Positions 23,801 through 30,987 of a DNA stretch of 35,169 bases are shown piece after piece. Source of the DNA: Clostridia bacterium (GTDB lineage: Bacteria > Bacillota > Clostridia > Oscillospirales > CAG-272); the NCBI GenBank assembly GCA_017403155.1, contig JAFQOP010000021.1, forward strand, positions 1 through 35,169. The letters run 5' to 3'. Every line of letters starts with the position of its first letter. Positions within the stretch are counted from its first letter, which is position 1. Position numbers and translations under genes: made by a program. Below the pieces are notes generated by a model. It searched no databases, had not been told where the DNA came from, and saw only the letters and a list, made by a program, of their open reading frames with translations.

Positions 23801-24612
23801 GCATCATAACCTTCAACAGCGATCAGCAAAGCTGCATTGCCGACAGAATAGACCGCGAGGCGGCACGCAACGAGGAATTCCGCTCGCACATGCTGCGGGA
23901 GAAAAACCGAATTGAGGGCGGAGAGGACGTCAGCCTCTTTATCAAAAACCTTGAAAACGTTCAGGGTGACGAGAGGGACATAATAATCTTCTCTATCGGC
24001 TACGCCCCGAATGCCGAGGGCAAGCTCCACGCACTCTTCGGTTCCCTCTCTGCCGAAGGCGGAGAGAACCGACTCAACGTTGCAATAACGAGAGCCAAGT
24101 CGAAGATATACGTCGTTACGAGCATTGAGCCCGAGGAGCTGCGCGTGGACGGAGCGAAGAACGCAGGACCGAGGCTGCTGAAGCAGTATCTCACATATGT
24201 GAGGGCGGTGCACAAGGGCAGCTCTGCCGAGGTCAGGGCAATCCTCGACGGGCTTGACGAGACGAGGCTCGCAGCAGCACCCGTCGCAGCGTCGAGCAAG
24301 GGCGCAGGAGCAGACCTCAAGGAGAGGCTCGAGAAAATGGGCTACACCGTCGACACCGCACTCGGCAACCAAAACAGCCGCATCTCCCTTGCCATTTACG
24401 ACAGGGAGAGCGACAGATATCTTGTCGGAGTAGAGCTGGACACGGATGCCTTTGCCGCATCCGACTCCGCACTTGAGCGCGACGTCTACAAGCCGCGCTT
24501 CCTTGAAGCGAGAGGCTGGTGCCTTGTAAGGGTATGGTCCAGAGACGTCTGGCTGAATCCGCAGAGGGTGGCAAAGCAGATTGCCGCTATTGCAGAGGCG
24601 CAAAAAAAATAA
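20833..24612 (+). CDS. Superfamily 1 helicase with C-terminal Vsr/MTES_1575-like nuclease domain
   Basis: A 1259-residue protein. The N-terminal about 330 residues resemble the extension of DUF4011-type helicases. The SF1 core has motif I G-P-P-G-T-G-K-S (355-362), motif II D-E-A-S (838-841), motif III G-D-S-K-Q-L-R (862-868 region), Y-H-Y-R-S-R-H, V-Q-G-D-E-R-D and motif VI A-I-T-R-A-K (from 1084). A long helical insert separates motifs I and II. The last about 95 residues match the PD-(D/E)XK fold of Vsr/MTES_1575 domains (G-V-E-L-D with Glu1201, G-W-C-L-V-R-V-W-S). The usual first Asp (I-D-L-A-V) is Ser1185 here. GGAGG lies 8 nt before the ATG. A phage-defence or DNA/RNA repair role is inferred only; it stands alone with its own promoter and terminator. 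Confidence 0.88.
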   Translation: MAKGIYTYYKERLVEIGGSSRCIYLKSIVRKNAYDLGRIFEGREAKVSEFIDFLWTGGKHPLTLIGAKEKREILENIDIESRIVSAQAKNPYAAESDKVARSPKRADKDRAIELEVSKLKDLVRQTEEIERDTGRYELFVGYPFVFGAINQGGKRLKIKAPLLLFPVKVDFVDDSTVELRFNEKEKIHINPALVYAYAQSKRVNIDSLELDFDDLSAFRSVKDVTDYLLSAGIRIDVLPSRNVYDYSRFKEPDDRYELSVRYAAVLARFPLSNSIYNDYTALEKKKLTNNAINELLRSGKIKKAKKERDFSLFRLFKRKKDTPATLPPYTVKPLDFAQSEVVRRVGECGNMVIYGPPGTGKSQTIVNVITDALSAGRRVLVVSQKKAALDVVYNRLGTLNDRCMYITDEGKEKRAFYERALAAHLSRMGAHTAEEGSLRAEYASLSARLDEEIKSLEAISHTFCDKRPFGLSLIEMYSSSNIIAKNSIEYGVYLKLTENSTLMSLDYKELSEALFAIKDESLEKTYYNYTSAREKNPLLSMTQSDVDIRTVSEVRGKLEAVQKSRRTPFDCAKYPLFPLVMAHYKSLGDERVLDSIVKLECKKLYPKKLFMGKVRREMRSRLTETLAAIDEYAKDYAFLHLVFTDEAYALILDNLLRANSSYLKQVYEAIDGYVVHRDTAALFESFAGARLELLSFAYGAARSYAHYTEIIDRILPIRIYHELIYFEEACKEELSRTVDYLGTRGRILRLKEELEALSTRICALAGTHEYTEYYGERDNNKDFLYQISKKQKLWPIRKCTEVYGDYLMRLFPCWLLSPENVSSILPLDRGMFDTVIFDEASQVFIESTIPAIYRGKSIVVAGDSKQLRPSSTFMKRYLGTDPEAEEDPARQAALEVESLLDLAVARYESANLTYHYRSRHSELIDFSNSAFYSGKLQIAPNTSKNLHNRPIERIKVDGRWIERRNVEEADRIVALLSELFRTRKNNESIGIITFNSDQQSCIADRIDREAARNEEFRSHMLREKNRIEGGEDVSLFIKNLENVQGDERDIIIFSIGYAPNAEGKLHALFGSLSAEGGENRLNVAITRAKSKIYVVTSIEPEELRVDGAKNAGPRLLKQYLTYVRAVHKGSSAEVRAILDGLDETRLAAAPVAASSKGAGADLKERLEKMGYTVDTALGNQNSRISLAIYDRESDRYLVGVELDTDAFAASDSALERDVYKPRFLEARGWCLVRVWSRDVWLNPQRVAKQIAAIAEAQKK

Positions 24613-24621
24613 AAACACCGA

Positions 24622-24655
24622 GGGTGTGGCGGCAATCACGTCGCCCACCCTTTTT
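24622..24655 (+). terminator. Terminator after the helicase gene
   Basis: A GC stem (GGGTG and GGCG pairing with CGCC and CACCC, one bulged T) with a 10-nt loop is followed by five T residues. Confidence 0.8.
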
Positions 24656-24707
24656 GTTGACATTTTTCACACAAAATGTAAAAACTTTTATTTTTTTACT
24701 CCAGCTA

Positions 24708-24736
24708 TTGAAAAAAGAAACGTTTTAGGGTATAAT
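24708..24736 (+). promoter_or_regulatory. Sigma-A promoter of yajC
   Basis: TTGAAA (24708-24713), 17 nt, TATAAT (24731-24736), 32 bp before the ATG. Confidence 0.85.
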
Positions 24737-24768
24737 GTATAAGAATTACAAACTGAAAGGTGAAATCC

Positions 24769-25317
24769 ATGGAAAATTTAATGCCCTTTATACTTATTAT
24801 AGGCGTTATCGCAATTATGTACATTTTTATGATCCGTCCCCAGAAGAAGAAGGAGAAGGAAGAGGCCGCAATGCGCGATGCAGTGCAGGTCGGTGACGAG
24901 GTTACCACCATCGGAGGTATCATCGGAAAGGTCGTATCCGTCAAGGGCGAGACCTTCGTGCTCGAGACCACCAGAGACAAGACCAAGATCCGCTTCCTCA
25001 AGGGCGCTATCAGAAGTGTTGACGTGCGTGCGGCAGATATTGCTGCAGCTATCCTTGAGACCAAGGAGGCAGACGCAACCGAGAAGGACGAGGACACCGT
25101 AGCAGAGAGCGAGACTCTCGTCGACGGCAAGCCCCTCTCCAAGCGTGCCGCAAGGAAGGCAAGACGCGAGGCTGCCGCAGCAGCTGCCGAGGAAAGTCGA
25201 GAGGCTGTCGCAGAAGAGACTGTCGCAGACGAGACTCCCGCAGAGGAAACCCCCGTAGAGCAGCCCCCTGCGGAAGAGACTGTCGCAGAGCCTACCGAAG
25301 AAAAGAAGGAAGATTAA
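24769..25317 (+). CDS. yajC: Preprotein translocase subunit YajC with long charged tail
   Basis: A 182-residue single-pass membrane protein of the SecDF-YajC complex, which assists Sec secretion. The ATG at 24769 follows AAAGG; an upstream in-frame GTG overlaps that site. Residues 4-21 form the membrane helix. The family motif is F-M-I-R-P-Q-K-K-K, followed by V-G-D-E-V-T-T-I-G-G-I-I-G-K-V and the beta domain to about residue 85. Typical YajC is about 90-110 residues. Here a tail of about 90 residues adds a Lys/Arg/Ala helix and then Glu/Pro/Thr repeats (V-A-E-E-T, P-A-E-E-T). No secD or secF is adjacent. Confidence 0.93.
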   Translation: MENLMPFILIIGVIAIMYIFMIRPQKKKEKEEAAMRDAVQVGDEVTTIGGIIGKVVSVKGETFVLETTRDKTKIRFLKGAIRSVDVRAADIAAAILETKEADATEKDEDTVAESETLVDGKPLSKRAARKARREAAAAAAEESREAVAEETVADETPAEETPVEQPPAEETVAEPTEEKKED

Positions 25318-25331
25318 GTAATAATTGAGGG

Positions 25332-25374
25332 AGCCCCCGAATAGGTTATAGTAAACTTATTCGGAGGCTTCTTT
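25332..25374 (+). terminator. yajC terminator that contains the next gene's ribosome binding site
   Basis: A 12-bp stem with one mismatch (25332-25343 with 25358-25369, loop 14 nt) is followed by a T-rich tail. Its 3' arm includes GGAGG (25363-25367), the ribosome binding site of the gene starting at 25376. Confidence 0.75.
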
Positions 25375-25375
25375 T

Positions 25376-25777
25376 ATGAAAAGGACAAAAAACCGCCCGA
25401 GGGGTGTGCACCCCCTTCGAGCCTTCGCGGTGGGGCTCGTCATCAGCATAGCAGCTTTTCTCGGCTGTACCTTTATCGGTGCGCTCATCGTTGGGGCGAC
25501 AGAAAATCCCCTTGCGGGCGCGAGAATAGGCGCAGTCATCGCCTTTTACGTCGGTGGAGCTATAAGCGGTTTTTGTACTGCAAAATATAAAAAGGAGGGC
25601 GCAGTTGCCCACACGGCGGCAGCCTCCCTCACCTTCTGTCTTTGTCTTTTCGTCATCGGTCTTATCATATCGGGCGGCTCTGTCCCTGCCCTGCTCCCTC
25701 TCAACTACGGAGTATATATTCTGATATCGGTTCTTCTTGCACTGGCAGGCAGCCGACAAGGAAGCCGGAGGCACTGA
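25376..25777 (+). CDS. TIGR04086-like four-helix membrane protein
   Basis: A 133-residue integral membrane protein with a basic N-terminus and four hydrophobic helices (about residues 14-40, 48-68, 80-100 and 108-126) rich in Gly and Ala. Proteins of this length and layout directly downstream of yajC in Firmicutes are called TIGR04086; the function is unknown. GGAGG lies 8 nt before the ATG but is buried in the upstream terminator hairpin. Its stop codon is inside the left arm of the following terminator. No promoter between yajC and this gene was found. Confidence 0.82.
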   Translation: MKRTKNRPRGVHPLRAFAVGLVISIAAFLGCTFIGALIVGATENPLAGARIGAVIAFYVGGAISGFCTAKYKKEGAVAHTAAASLTFCLCLFVIGLIISGGSVPALLPLNYGVYILISVLLALAGSRQGSRRH

Positions 25778-25804
25778 AAAAATCAGTGCCCCCGGTCATT
25801 TTTT
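25765..25804 (+). terminator. Terminator after the TIGR04086-like gene
   Basis: A long stem (CCGG-A-GGCACTGA with TCAGTGCC-C-CCGG, loop AAAAA) is followed two bases later by a T6 run. The stop codon lies in the left arm. Confidence 0.82.
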
Positions 25805-25833
25805 ATTCGGTTATTTCTGAATGAGGAAGCCCT

Positions 25834-26664
25834 TTATTTCAAGAGATCAATGTAATAAGGCAGTGCCTCCTCAAAGTTGACTCCGTAGAAGCGACGGTGC
25901 TCGTCGCGCGCGGTTGCCTTCATACACTCGAGGGTAAAATCAACGGCGACGGTAAGGGCGCGCTCGATGCTGTGTCCGCGCATAATGCCGCCGAGGGTTG
26001 CAGAGGCGAATATATCACCCGTGCCGTGATAGGAGGTGGGAAGGAGCTCGTTGAAATACTTGAAGTAGGTGTCGGTGATGCTATCGTAATAGTAAACACC
26101 TATCTCCCCCTCCTTAAATCCGATGCCGGTGAGGGCAGCGCGGGGACAGCCGAGGTCGGTAAGCGAGCGGAGCAGCCAACGTATGTACTCCTCGTCATAG
26201 TTGGGGTTATACGGTACACCGAGCATAAATGCCGCCTCGGTGATATTAGGCACGACAAGGTCTGCCTTGGCGCACAGAGCTGCCATAGCGGATGCAAACT
26301 CCTCGGTAAAGCCGCTGTAAAGCTTGCCGTTGTCTGCCATAACGGGGTCTATGAGGACGAAGGTGTCCTCTCGCTTGAAGCTGTCAAAAAACTTCTCAAC
26401 AAGGGCAAGCTGCTCAAAGGAGCCGAGATAGCCCGTGTAAATTGCGTCGAAGTCAATATTCAGCTCCGAGAAGGTTCTGCTGATAGGGTCGATTTCATCG
26501 GTGAGGTCCTTGAAGGTGAACTTGGGAAACGCGGTGTGGGTGGACAGAACTGCCGTGGGCAGCACCGCCGTTTCTACCCCTGCGGCGGAAATGATGGGCA
26601 ATGCTACGGTGAGTGAGCACTTTCCAACGCAGGATATGTCCTGGATAGTTATTATTCTTTTCAT
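25834..26664 (-). CDS. Pyridoxamine kinase (PfkB/ribokinase superfamily)
   Basis: A 276-residue kinase that phosphorylates pyridoxal/pyridoxamine in vitamin B6 salvage. Seen: the N-terminal I-Q-D-I-S-C-V-G-K-C-S-L-T-V-A-L-P-I-I-S typical of the pyridoxamine kinase family, D-P-V-M-A-D-N-G-K-L-Y, and the ATP/anion-hole motif H-G-T-G-D-I-F-A-S-A with the catalytic Asp. The length is typical. AAGGAG lies 7 nt before the ATG. It lies 18 bp after murA and is probably in the same transcript. Confidence 0.92.
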   Translation of the reverse strand: MKRIITIQDISCVGKCSLTVALPIISAAGVETAVLPTAVLSTHTAFPKFTFKDLTDEIDPISRTFSELNIDFDAIYTGYLGSFEQLALVEKFFDSFKREDTFVLIDPVMADNGKLYSGFTEEFASAMAALCAKADLVVPNITEAAFMLGVPYNPNYDEEYIRWLLRSLTDLGCPRAALTGIGFKEGEIGVYYYDSITDTYFKYFNELLPTSYHGTGDIFASATLGGIMRGHSIERALTVAVDFTLECMKATARDEHRRFYGVNFEEALPYYIDLLK

Positions 26665-26682
26665 TTATGTTCTCCTTTTCGG

Positions 26683-27903
26683 TTATTCTGTACGTTCTAT
26701 TTTTGCACCGAGCTCGCGCAGCTTCTCGATTATTCTCTCATAGCCGCGGTCTATTACCTCTGCATTTTTTATAACGCTCTCTCCCTCTGCCATAAGCGCG
26801 GCAATCAGCAAAGCCGCCCCTGCGCGAAGGTCGCAGGCAACAGCCACAGCCGAATGAAGGCGGGATGGCATAATTACGGCTCTGTTTCCCATCAAAGTGT
26901 ACTCCACTCCGAATTTCGACAGCTCGTCAAGATAGCCGAAGCGGGAGCGCCAGACGTTCTCGATTATCTCACCGCCCGAATAGCGCGCCATGACGGGAGC
27001 CGTCTGCGGCTGGAGGTCGGTCGGGAAGCCCGGGTGAGGGGCGGTTGTAACACGGAGGGGCTCCGACAGCGAGCCCGAGAGAGCTATCTCCCCTCCGCTG
27101 TCTGTCAGCACAGCACCTCCATCAACCATAGCTGCAAGAAAGCTCGCAAGCTCAGTGCCCGATGCGACGACGGAGATGTCGGAGCCCGTTGCAAGGGAAA
27201 GAGAGAGATAGGTGCCCGCCTCAATCATATCGGGAATGATGCGGCAGACGCCACCCGTGAGGGTGCGCCCTTCTATTTCAATATAACCGTCGGTAAGAGT
27301 TATTTTTGCGCCTGCGGTTCTGAGAAAGGAAATCAAATTCATTATATGCATCTCGCGGGCATAGCCGAAAATTCTGGTACGACCCTTTGCCCGAGAGGCA
27401 AGCAATATGGTATTTACCGTGGCACCTACCGAAGCCTTGTCAAAGCGGATATCAGTGCCGACAAGAGAGCTCGCAAGAACGAGGTCGTCCCACACAGTGC
27501 AGCCGAGGCGCTGCGCGGCGGATATATGCATATCTATCGGTCTGTTCTCAAAGGCACAGCCTCCGAAGGCGGATATGTGTGCCCTGCCGAAGCGACCGAC
27601 GCAGGAGCCGAGAAGATACGAGGAGGCTCTTATCCTTGTAACAAGAGAGAGCGGGGGTCTATTATACTCCATATCGGACGTGTCTATATAAAGCGCCTCA
27701 CCGATTCTCGTGCAGGAAGCACCGAGGGTGGATATTATCTCGAGCGACACACGCACGTCGGTTATATCGGGCACTCCGTATAGAACGGAAACACCGCGGC
27801 AGAGGACGGTAGCGAATATAATGGGAAGGGCGGAATTCTTCGAGCCCGAGGGTATGACCTTACCCGACAGTGGGGCACCGCCGCTTACTACAAGATTACT
27901 CAT
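26683..27903 (-). CDS. murA: UDP-N-acetylglucosamine 1-carboxyvinyltransferase
   Basis: A 406-residue enzyme of the first committed step of peptidoglycan synthesis, transferring enolpyruvate to UDP-GlcNAc. The ATG at 27903 follows GGAG with 6-nt spacing; the frame extends 9 codons upstream. Lys22-Asn23, Arg91, catalytic Cys115 (in G-G-C-A-F-E-N-R-P-I-D) and Arg120 fall at the same positions as in Escherichia coli. P-G-F-P-T-D-L-Q-P-Q is present. The Cys is kept, so it should be fosfomycin-sensitive. Clostridia often have two murA copies, and which one this is cannot be said. It lies downstream of the DUF3810-like gene. Confidence 0.95.
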   Translation of the reverse strand: MSNLVVSGGAPLSGKVIPSGSKNSALPIIFATVLCRGVSVLYGVPDITDVRVSLEIISTLGASCTRIGEALYIDTSDMEYNRPPLSLVTRIRASSYLLGSCVGRFGRAHISAFGGCAFENRPIDMHISAAQRLGCTVWDDLVLASSLVGTDIRFDKASVGATVNTILLASRAKGRTRIFGYAREMHIMNLISFLRTAGAKITLTDGYIEIEGRTLTGGVCRIIPDMIEAGTYLSLSLATGSDISVVASGTELASFLAAMVDGGAVLTDSGGEIALSGSLSEPLRVTTAPHPGFPTDLQPQTAPVMARYSGGEIIENVWRSRFGYLDELSKFGVEYTLMGNRAVIMPSRLHSAVAVACDLRAGAALLIAALMAEGESVIKNAEVIDRGYERIIEKLRELGAKIERTE

Positions 27904-27954
27904 TGAACACTCCGAACAGTTTTTTATCATTCTATTCGGAATGCAAACTTTTGC

Positions 27955-28944
27955 TTACAAGGTCTGTCCCAAAAGATAAGCAGCAATAAGACGGGAGGCA
28001 TCGCCGTAGGATGAGTCGCCAACAAGCTCCTCAAGGCATGCGGCGCTCTGTGAGTCGGACGAAGATGAGGAGGCTTTGCGCAAAAAATCAGAGCGTTCAG
28101 CCAGGTCTTTTTTTACACGGGTAGGCAGATTCGCCTCTATTTTGCGATATTCTTCACTCTTCCATCCATAGACTTTTGAGCCAATGCTTATATATGCTGT
28201 GATATAGCCTGCATACTCAAGTTCACTGTCCTCCGAGCTGATAAGGGCGACGGTGGAGAAAAAGGTTGCCTCGTTTTCTCTCATGATTCCAAAAAAATGC
28301 ATAAGCTCGTGGGAATAGGAGGATATGCGCATAAACCCCGGGGCATCGGCGTTTATGATTGCCTCTGCCGTGAGGGGAGGGTAATATGCAAGTGTGCCGA
28401 GCCTTGTTAAAAGGGAGGACAGTAAGGAGGTCTTGGCGCGCGGAATGAAGGAGGTGCTGACACCGAGGGTGTCAAGGGCATAGCGGTGCACAGTCTCCCC
28501 TACCCTGCTGTAATCTTCATCTGCGTCCCTGACCTCATCAAGCCCACCAAGGCTTTCGGCGCACAGTCTGAGTGCCTCAAGATATTCTTCGTCTGTCGGG
28601 GAGGCAACGTATTCTATCGGCTCTGCGGAAAGGTCAATCCCCTCGGTAACGGCATACCCCCCGACAAACAGCTGCAAAACGAGGAGCAAGGCACTAAGCC
28701 TCCCCCTGCCCAAGATAAAGCGCCATACAAGAAAAGGAATTGACAAAATAAGAAAAAGCGCAATCAGCTCAAACGCCGGGAATGCGATTCCGTTTGTCAA
28801 TGCAGCGAAAAAATTTCGCACGGGTAGGGATATATGAGCTCTCGCGGCATCTGAAAACGATGGTGACATATGCGATAGGACCAAAGAGACGGCGAGGACG
28901 ATAAACACAGCTTTCCACAGAATGGAGAGTATACCTTTTATCAC
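27955..28944 (-). CDS. DUF3810-like membrane zinc metallopeptidase
   Basis: A 329-residue membrane protein starting at GTG 6 nt after GAGG. Three N-terminal hydrophobic helices (about 9-26, 53-76 and 83-99) are followed by a soluble domain with the zinc motif H-E-L-M-H (212-216) and then R-E-N-E-A (222-226), which carries the probable third ligand. This matches the DUF3810 family, whose members are predicted zinc-binding proteases. The catalytic domain should sit outside or at the membrane. Its place directly before murA hints at a cell-envelope role, which is an inference. The C-terminal end is Ser-rich. Confidence 0.82.
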   Translation of the reverse strand: MIKGILSILWKAVFIVLAVSLVLSHMSPSFSDAARAHISLPVRNFFAALTNGIAFPAFELIALFLILSIPFLVWRFILGRGRLSALLLVLQLFVGGYAVTEGIDLSAEPIEYVASPTDEEYLEALRLCAESLGGLDEVRDADEDYSRVGETVHRYALDTLGVSTSFIPRAKTSLLSSLLTRLGTLAYYPPLTAEAIINADAPGFMRISSYSHELMHFFGIMRENEATFFSTVALISSEDSELEYAGYITAYISIGSKVYGWKSEEYRKIEANLPTRVKKDLAERSDFLRKASSSSSDSQSAACLEELVGDSSYGDASRLIAAYLLGQTL

Positions 28945-29022
28945 GGAAAACCTCGAAAAATATCTTTTTTCTTATTATTCCCGCGACCTCACATAAAATG
29001 TATCGCCCGATTGATACGAATA

Positions 29023-29051
29023 AGTTTAGCACAACGGCTGTGCCTTGTCAA
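29023..29051 (-). promoter_or_regulatory. Promoter of the DUF3810-murA-kinase operon
   Basis: The minus strand reads TTGACA (29046-29051), 17 nt, TAAACT (29023-29028). Confidence 0.82.
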
Positions 29052-29082
29052 TATTTTTTATGCACATTTTTGAGCATGCAGA

Positions 29083-29111
29083 TTGACTTTTTTCTATTGT
29101 AAATATATAAT
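29083..29111 (+). promoter_or_regulatory. Promoter of the beta-helix gene
   Basis: TTGACT (29083-29088), 17 nt, TATAAT (29106-29111), 42 bp before the chosen ATG. Confidence 0.85.
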
Positions 29112-29153
29112 ATATTCAGTATGAACTTTACTACCCTTTATTCGGAGGACGCT

Positions 29154-30599
29154 ATGGACATCAAATATGCACAGTATGAGGATTTCGGCGCCTTAGGCGA
29201 CGGAATTCACGACGACCTGGAGGCTATCGTTGCCTGCCACGCGTATGCAAACGAGCACGGACTCGACGTGCGCGCCAAGGAGGGCGCAACCTACTACATA
29301 GGTCCCAAGGCAATGGCTGCAACAGTGCGCACAAACACGTGCTGGCGCGGTGCTAAATTCTTAATCGACGACACAGCGGTGGAAAACCGCAACTTCAGCG
29401 TCTTTGTTATAGCGTCTGACAACGAGCGCTTTACCCCCGAGATTACGTCTCTGGCACACGACCAGAAAAAGATTGATTTTCCGCACACAGGTAGGGTGCT
29501 GGTGAGAGTTTTCAACGATGAGCTCCGCATATACAGACGAAAGGGTCTCAACCAGGACAACGGTCAGGCAGCATCCGACAGCTTTATCGTGGACGAAGAC
29601 GGCAGCATTCTCACCGATATCAACTGGGACTACCCTACCGTATCAAGGGTATATGCGAAAAGCGCGGACGACGAGCCCATCACCCTCGAGGGCGGTGAGT
29701 TTACCACCGTTGCTAACGCGGCTCCCTGCCTCTATACATACTACAAGCGCGGCATCGAGGTGCTTCGCTCTAACGTTACCATAAAGGGTCTGACCCACCT
29801 CGTAACGGGAGAGGGTGAGTGCGGCGCTCCGTATGCAGGCTTCATCTTAGTCGGAGAATGTGCTGACTTTACCATAGAGGACTGCGTTCTCACCCCACAC
29901 AAAACCTATCAGACTCAGAGCACACAGCCCGGCAAGACCGTGTCAATGGGAACTTATGACTTCAGTCTGTCGGGCACCGTTGGTGTAACCATGCGCGGCA
30001 TTACCCAGACTGTGGATATTACCGACACCTCACGCTGGGGTCTTGTCGGCACCAACTACTCCAAAAACGTGCTTATCGAGAACTGCGTTATGTCCCGTTA
30101 CGATGCTCACTGCGGTGTTACAAACGCGCTGATACGAAACTGCACACTCGGTCATCAAGGCTGTAACGTGATTGGCTTCGGCAGCTTTACAATCGAGAAC
30201 ACGACTGTAAAATCTTACTCATTTATCAATCTGCGCGATGACTACGGCTCCTTCTTCAAGGGCAAGCTGACTGTCAGAAATTGCACCTGGGAGCCTATTG
30301 GCGCGCACAGCTTCGTCTTCAACGGGCTCAACACGGGCGATCACGACTTCGGATATGAGTGCGCTATGCCGTATGAGGTGACCGTCGACGGACTCACCAT
30401 TGTGGACGGTGCACCCGACAGGAACGGAAAATTCTACCTCTTCCCTACCTACGACCGGGATTTTGAAGAGGGCAAGCCCTTTGCCTACAAGGTGACCGAG
30501 ACGGTATCGCTGAGGAACGTAAGCGTGGATACCGGGCGCGAGCTCGAGCTCACGGAGAAGACAGAGCTGTATCTTGACACGCAGATCGTGTGTCCTTAA
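29154..30599 (+). CDS. Right-handed beta-helix protein (pectate-lyase-3-like)
   Basis: A 481-residue protein. The ATG at 29154 is chosen because GGAGG lies 5 nt before it; the frame could start 11 codons earlier without a site. The N-terminus has the Pectate_lyase_3 signature D-F-G-A-L-G-D-G-I-H-D-D. Further on are many beta-helix turns (for example F-T-I-E-D-C-V-L, V-L-I-E-N-C-V-M, A-L-I-R-N-C-T-L, L-T-V-R-N-C-T-W), with stacked Asn-Cys ladders. There is no signal peptide, so it is cytoplasmic or secreted by another route. It probably acts on or binds polysaccharide. It may be a glycan hydrolase or lyase, but no catalytic residues can be assigned with certainty. No sugar-transport genes are adjacent. 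Confidence 0.83.
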   Translation: MDIKYAQYEDFGALGDGIHDDLEAIVACHAYANEHGLDVRAKEGATYYIGPKAMAATVRTNTCWRGAKFLIDDTAVENRNFSVFVIASDNERFTPEITSLAHDQKKIDFPHTGRVLVRVFNDELRIYRRKGLNQDNGQAASDSFIVDEDGSILTDINWDYPTVSRVYAKSADDEPITLEGGEFTTVANAAPCLYTYYKRGIEVLRSNVTIKGLTHLVTGEGECGAPYAGFILVGECADFTIEDCVLTPHKTYQTQSTQPGKTVSMGTYDFSLSGTVGVTMRGITQTVDITDTSRWGLVGTNYSKNVLIENCVMSRYDAHCGVTNALIRNCTLGHQGCNVIGFGSFTIENTTVKSYSFINLRDDYGSFFKGKLTVRNCTWEPIGAHSFVFNGLNTGDHDFGYECAMPYEVTVDGLTIVDGAPDRNGKFYLFPTYDRDFEEGKPFAYKVTETVSLRNVSVDTGRELELTEKTELYLDTQIVCP

Positions 30600-30639
30600 A
30601 AAGACAGCATATTCGTGCGCAACCAAGGCGAAAAATTAC

Positions 30640-30668
30640 TTGACAAGAGTGATTTTTTGTGCTATAAT
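30640..30668 (+). promoter_or_regulatory. Sigma-A promoter of the proS T-box
   Basis: TTGACA (30640-30645), 17 nt, TATAAT (30663-30668). This is a perfect consensus promoter. Confidence 0.9.
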
Positions 30669-30679
30669 GTCCCCGAATT

Positions 30680-30951
30680 GAATACAAAAGGCTATGAAAA
30701 GAAATAGTAAGTATCCTTCCTGCGGTTCAGAGAGAGGGCGGTTGGTGAGAGCCCCTGCGCACAGGATACCCAACCCATCTTGGAGCTGCGCGCCGAAAAA
30801 AGCAGTAAGCGTCGCCGGGTTCTCCCGTCACAGAGATACGGTATCGGTCGCATCCCGTACCGAGAGCGCGGATATTATCCGAATTTAGGTGGTACCACGG
30901 ACTTTGTTATAGTTCGCCCTAAGCTGACGTAAGGTCGGCTTAGGGCTTTTT
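30680..30951 (+). promoter_or_regulatory. T-box leader (tRNA-Pro sensing) of proS
   Basis: Stem I begins with an A-G-T-A bulge motif near 30706. GTATCCT pairs with AGGATAC (30763-30769), so the specifier side follows with CCC or CCA at 30769-30772; both are Pro codons. The apical part has the G-G-T-G pattern. The T-box sequence AGGTGGTACCACGG (30887-30900) is nearly canonical. A terminator stem (GCCCTAAGC to GCTTAGGGC, 13 bp with one G-T pair, 30916-30946) is followed by T5. Uncharged tRNA-Pro should favour the antiterminator and proS expression. Confidence 0.93.
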
Positions 30952-30987
30952 GTATTCAAAAAAACAAAACTTGGAGGTATCTCTGTT

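Noticed and set aside
23422-24663. Minus-strand frame of 413 codons antisense to the helicase C-terminus
   Set aside because: The plus-strand helicase motifs continue through this region, and the antisense frame shows no domain or start signal.
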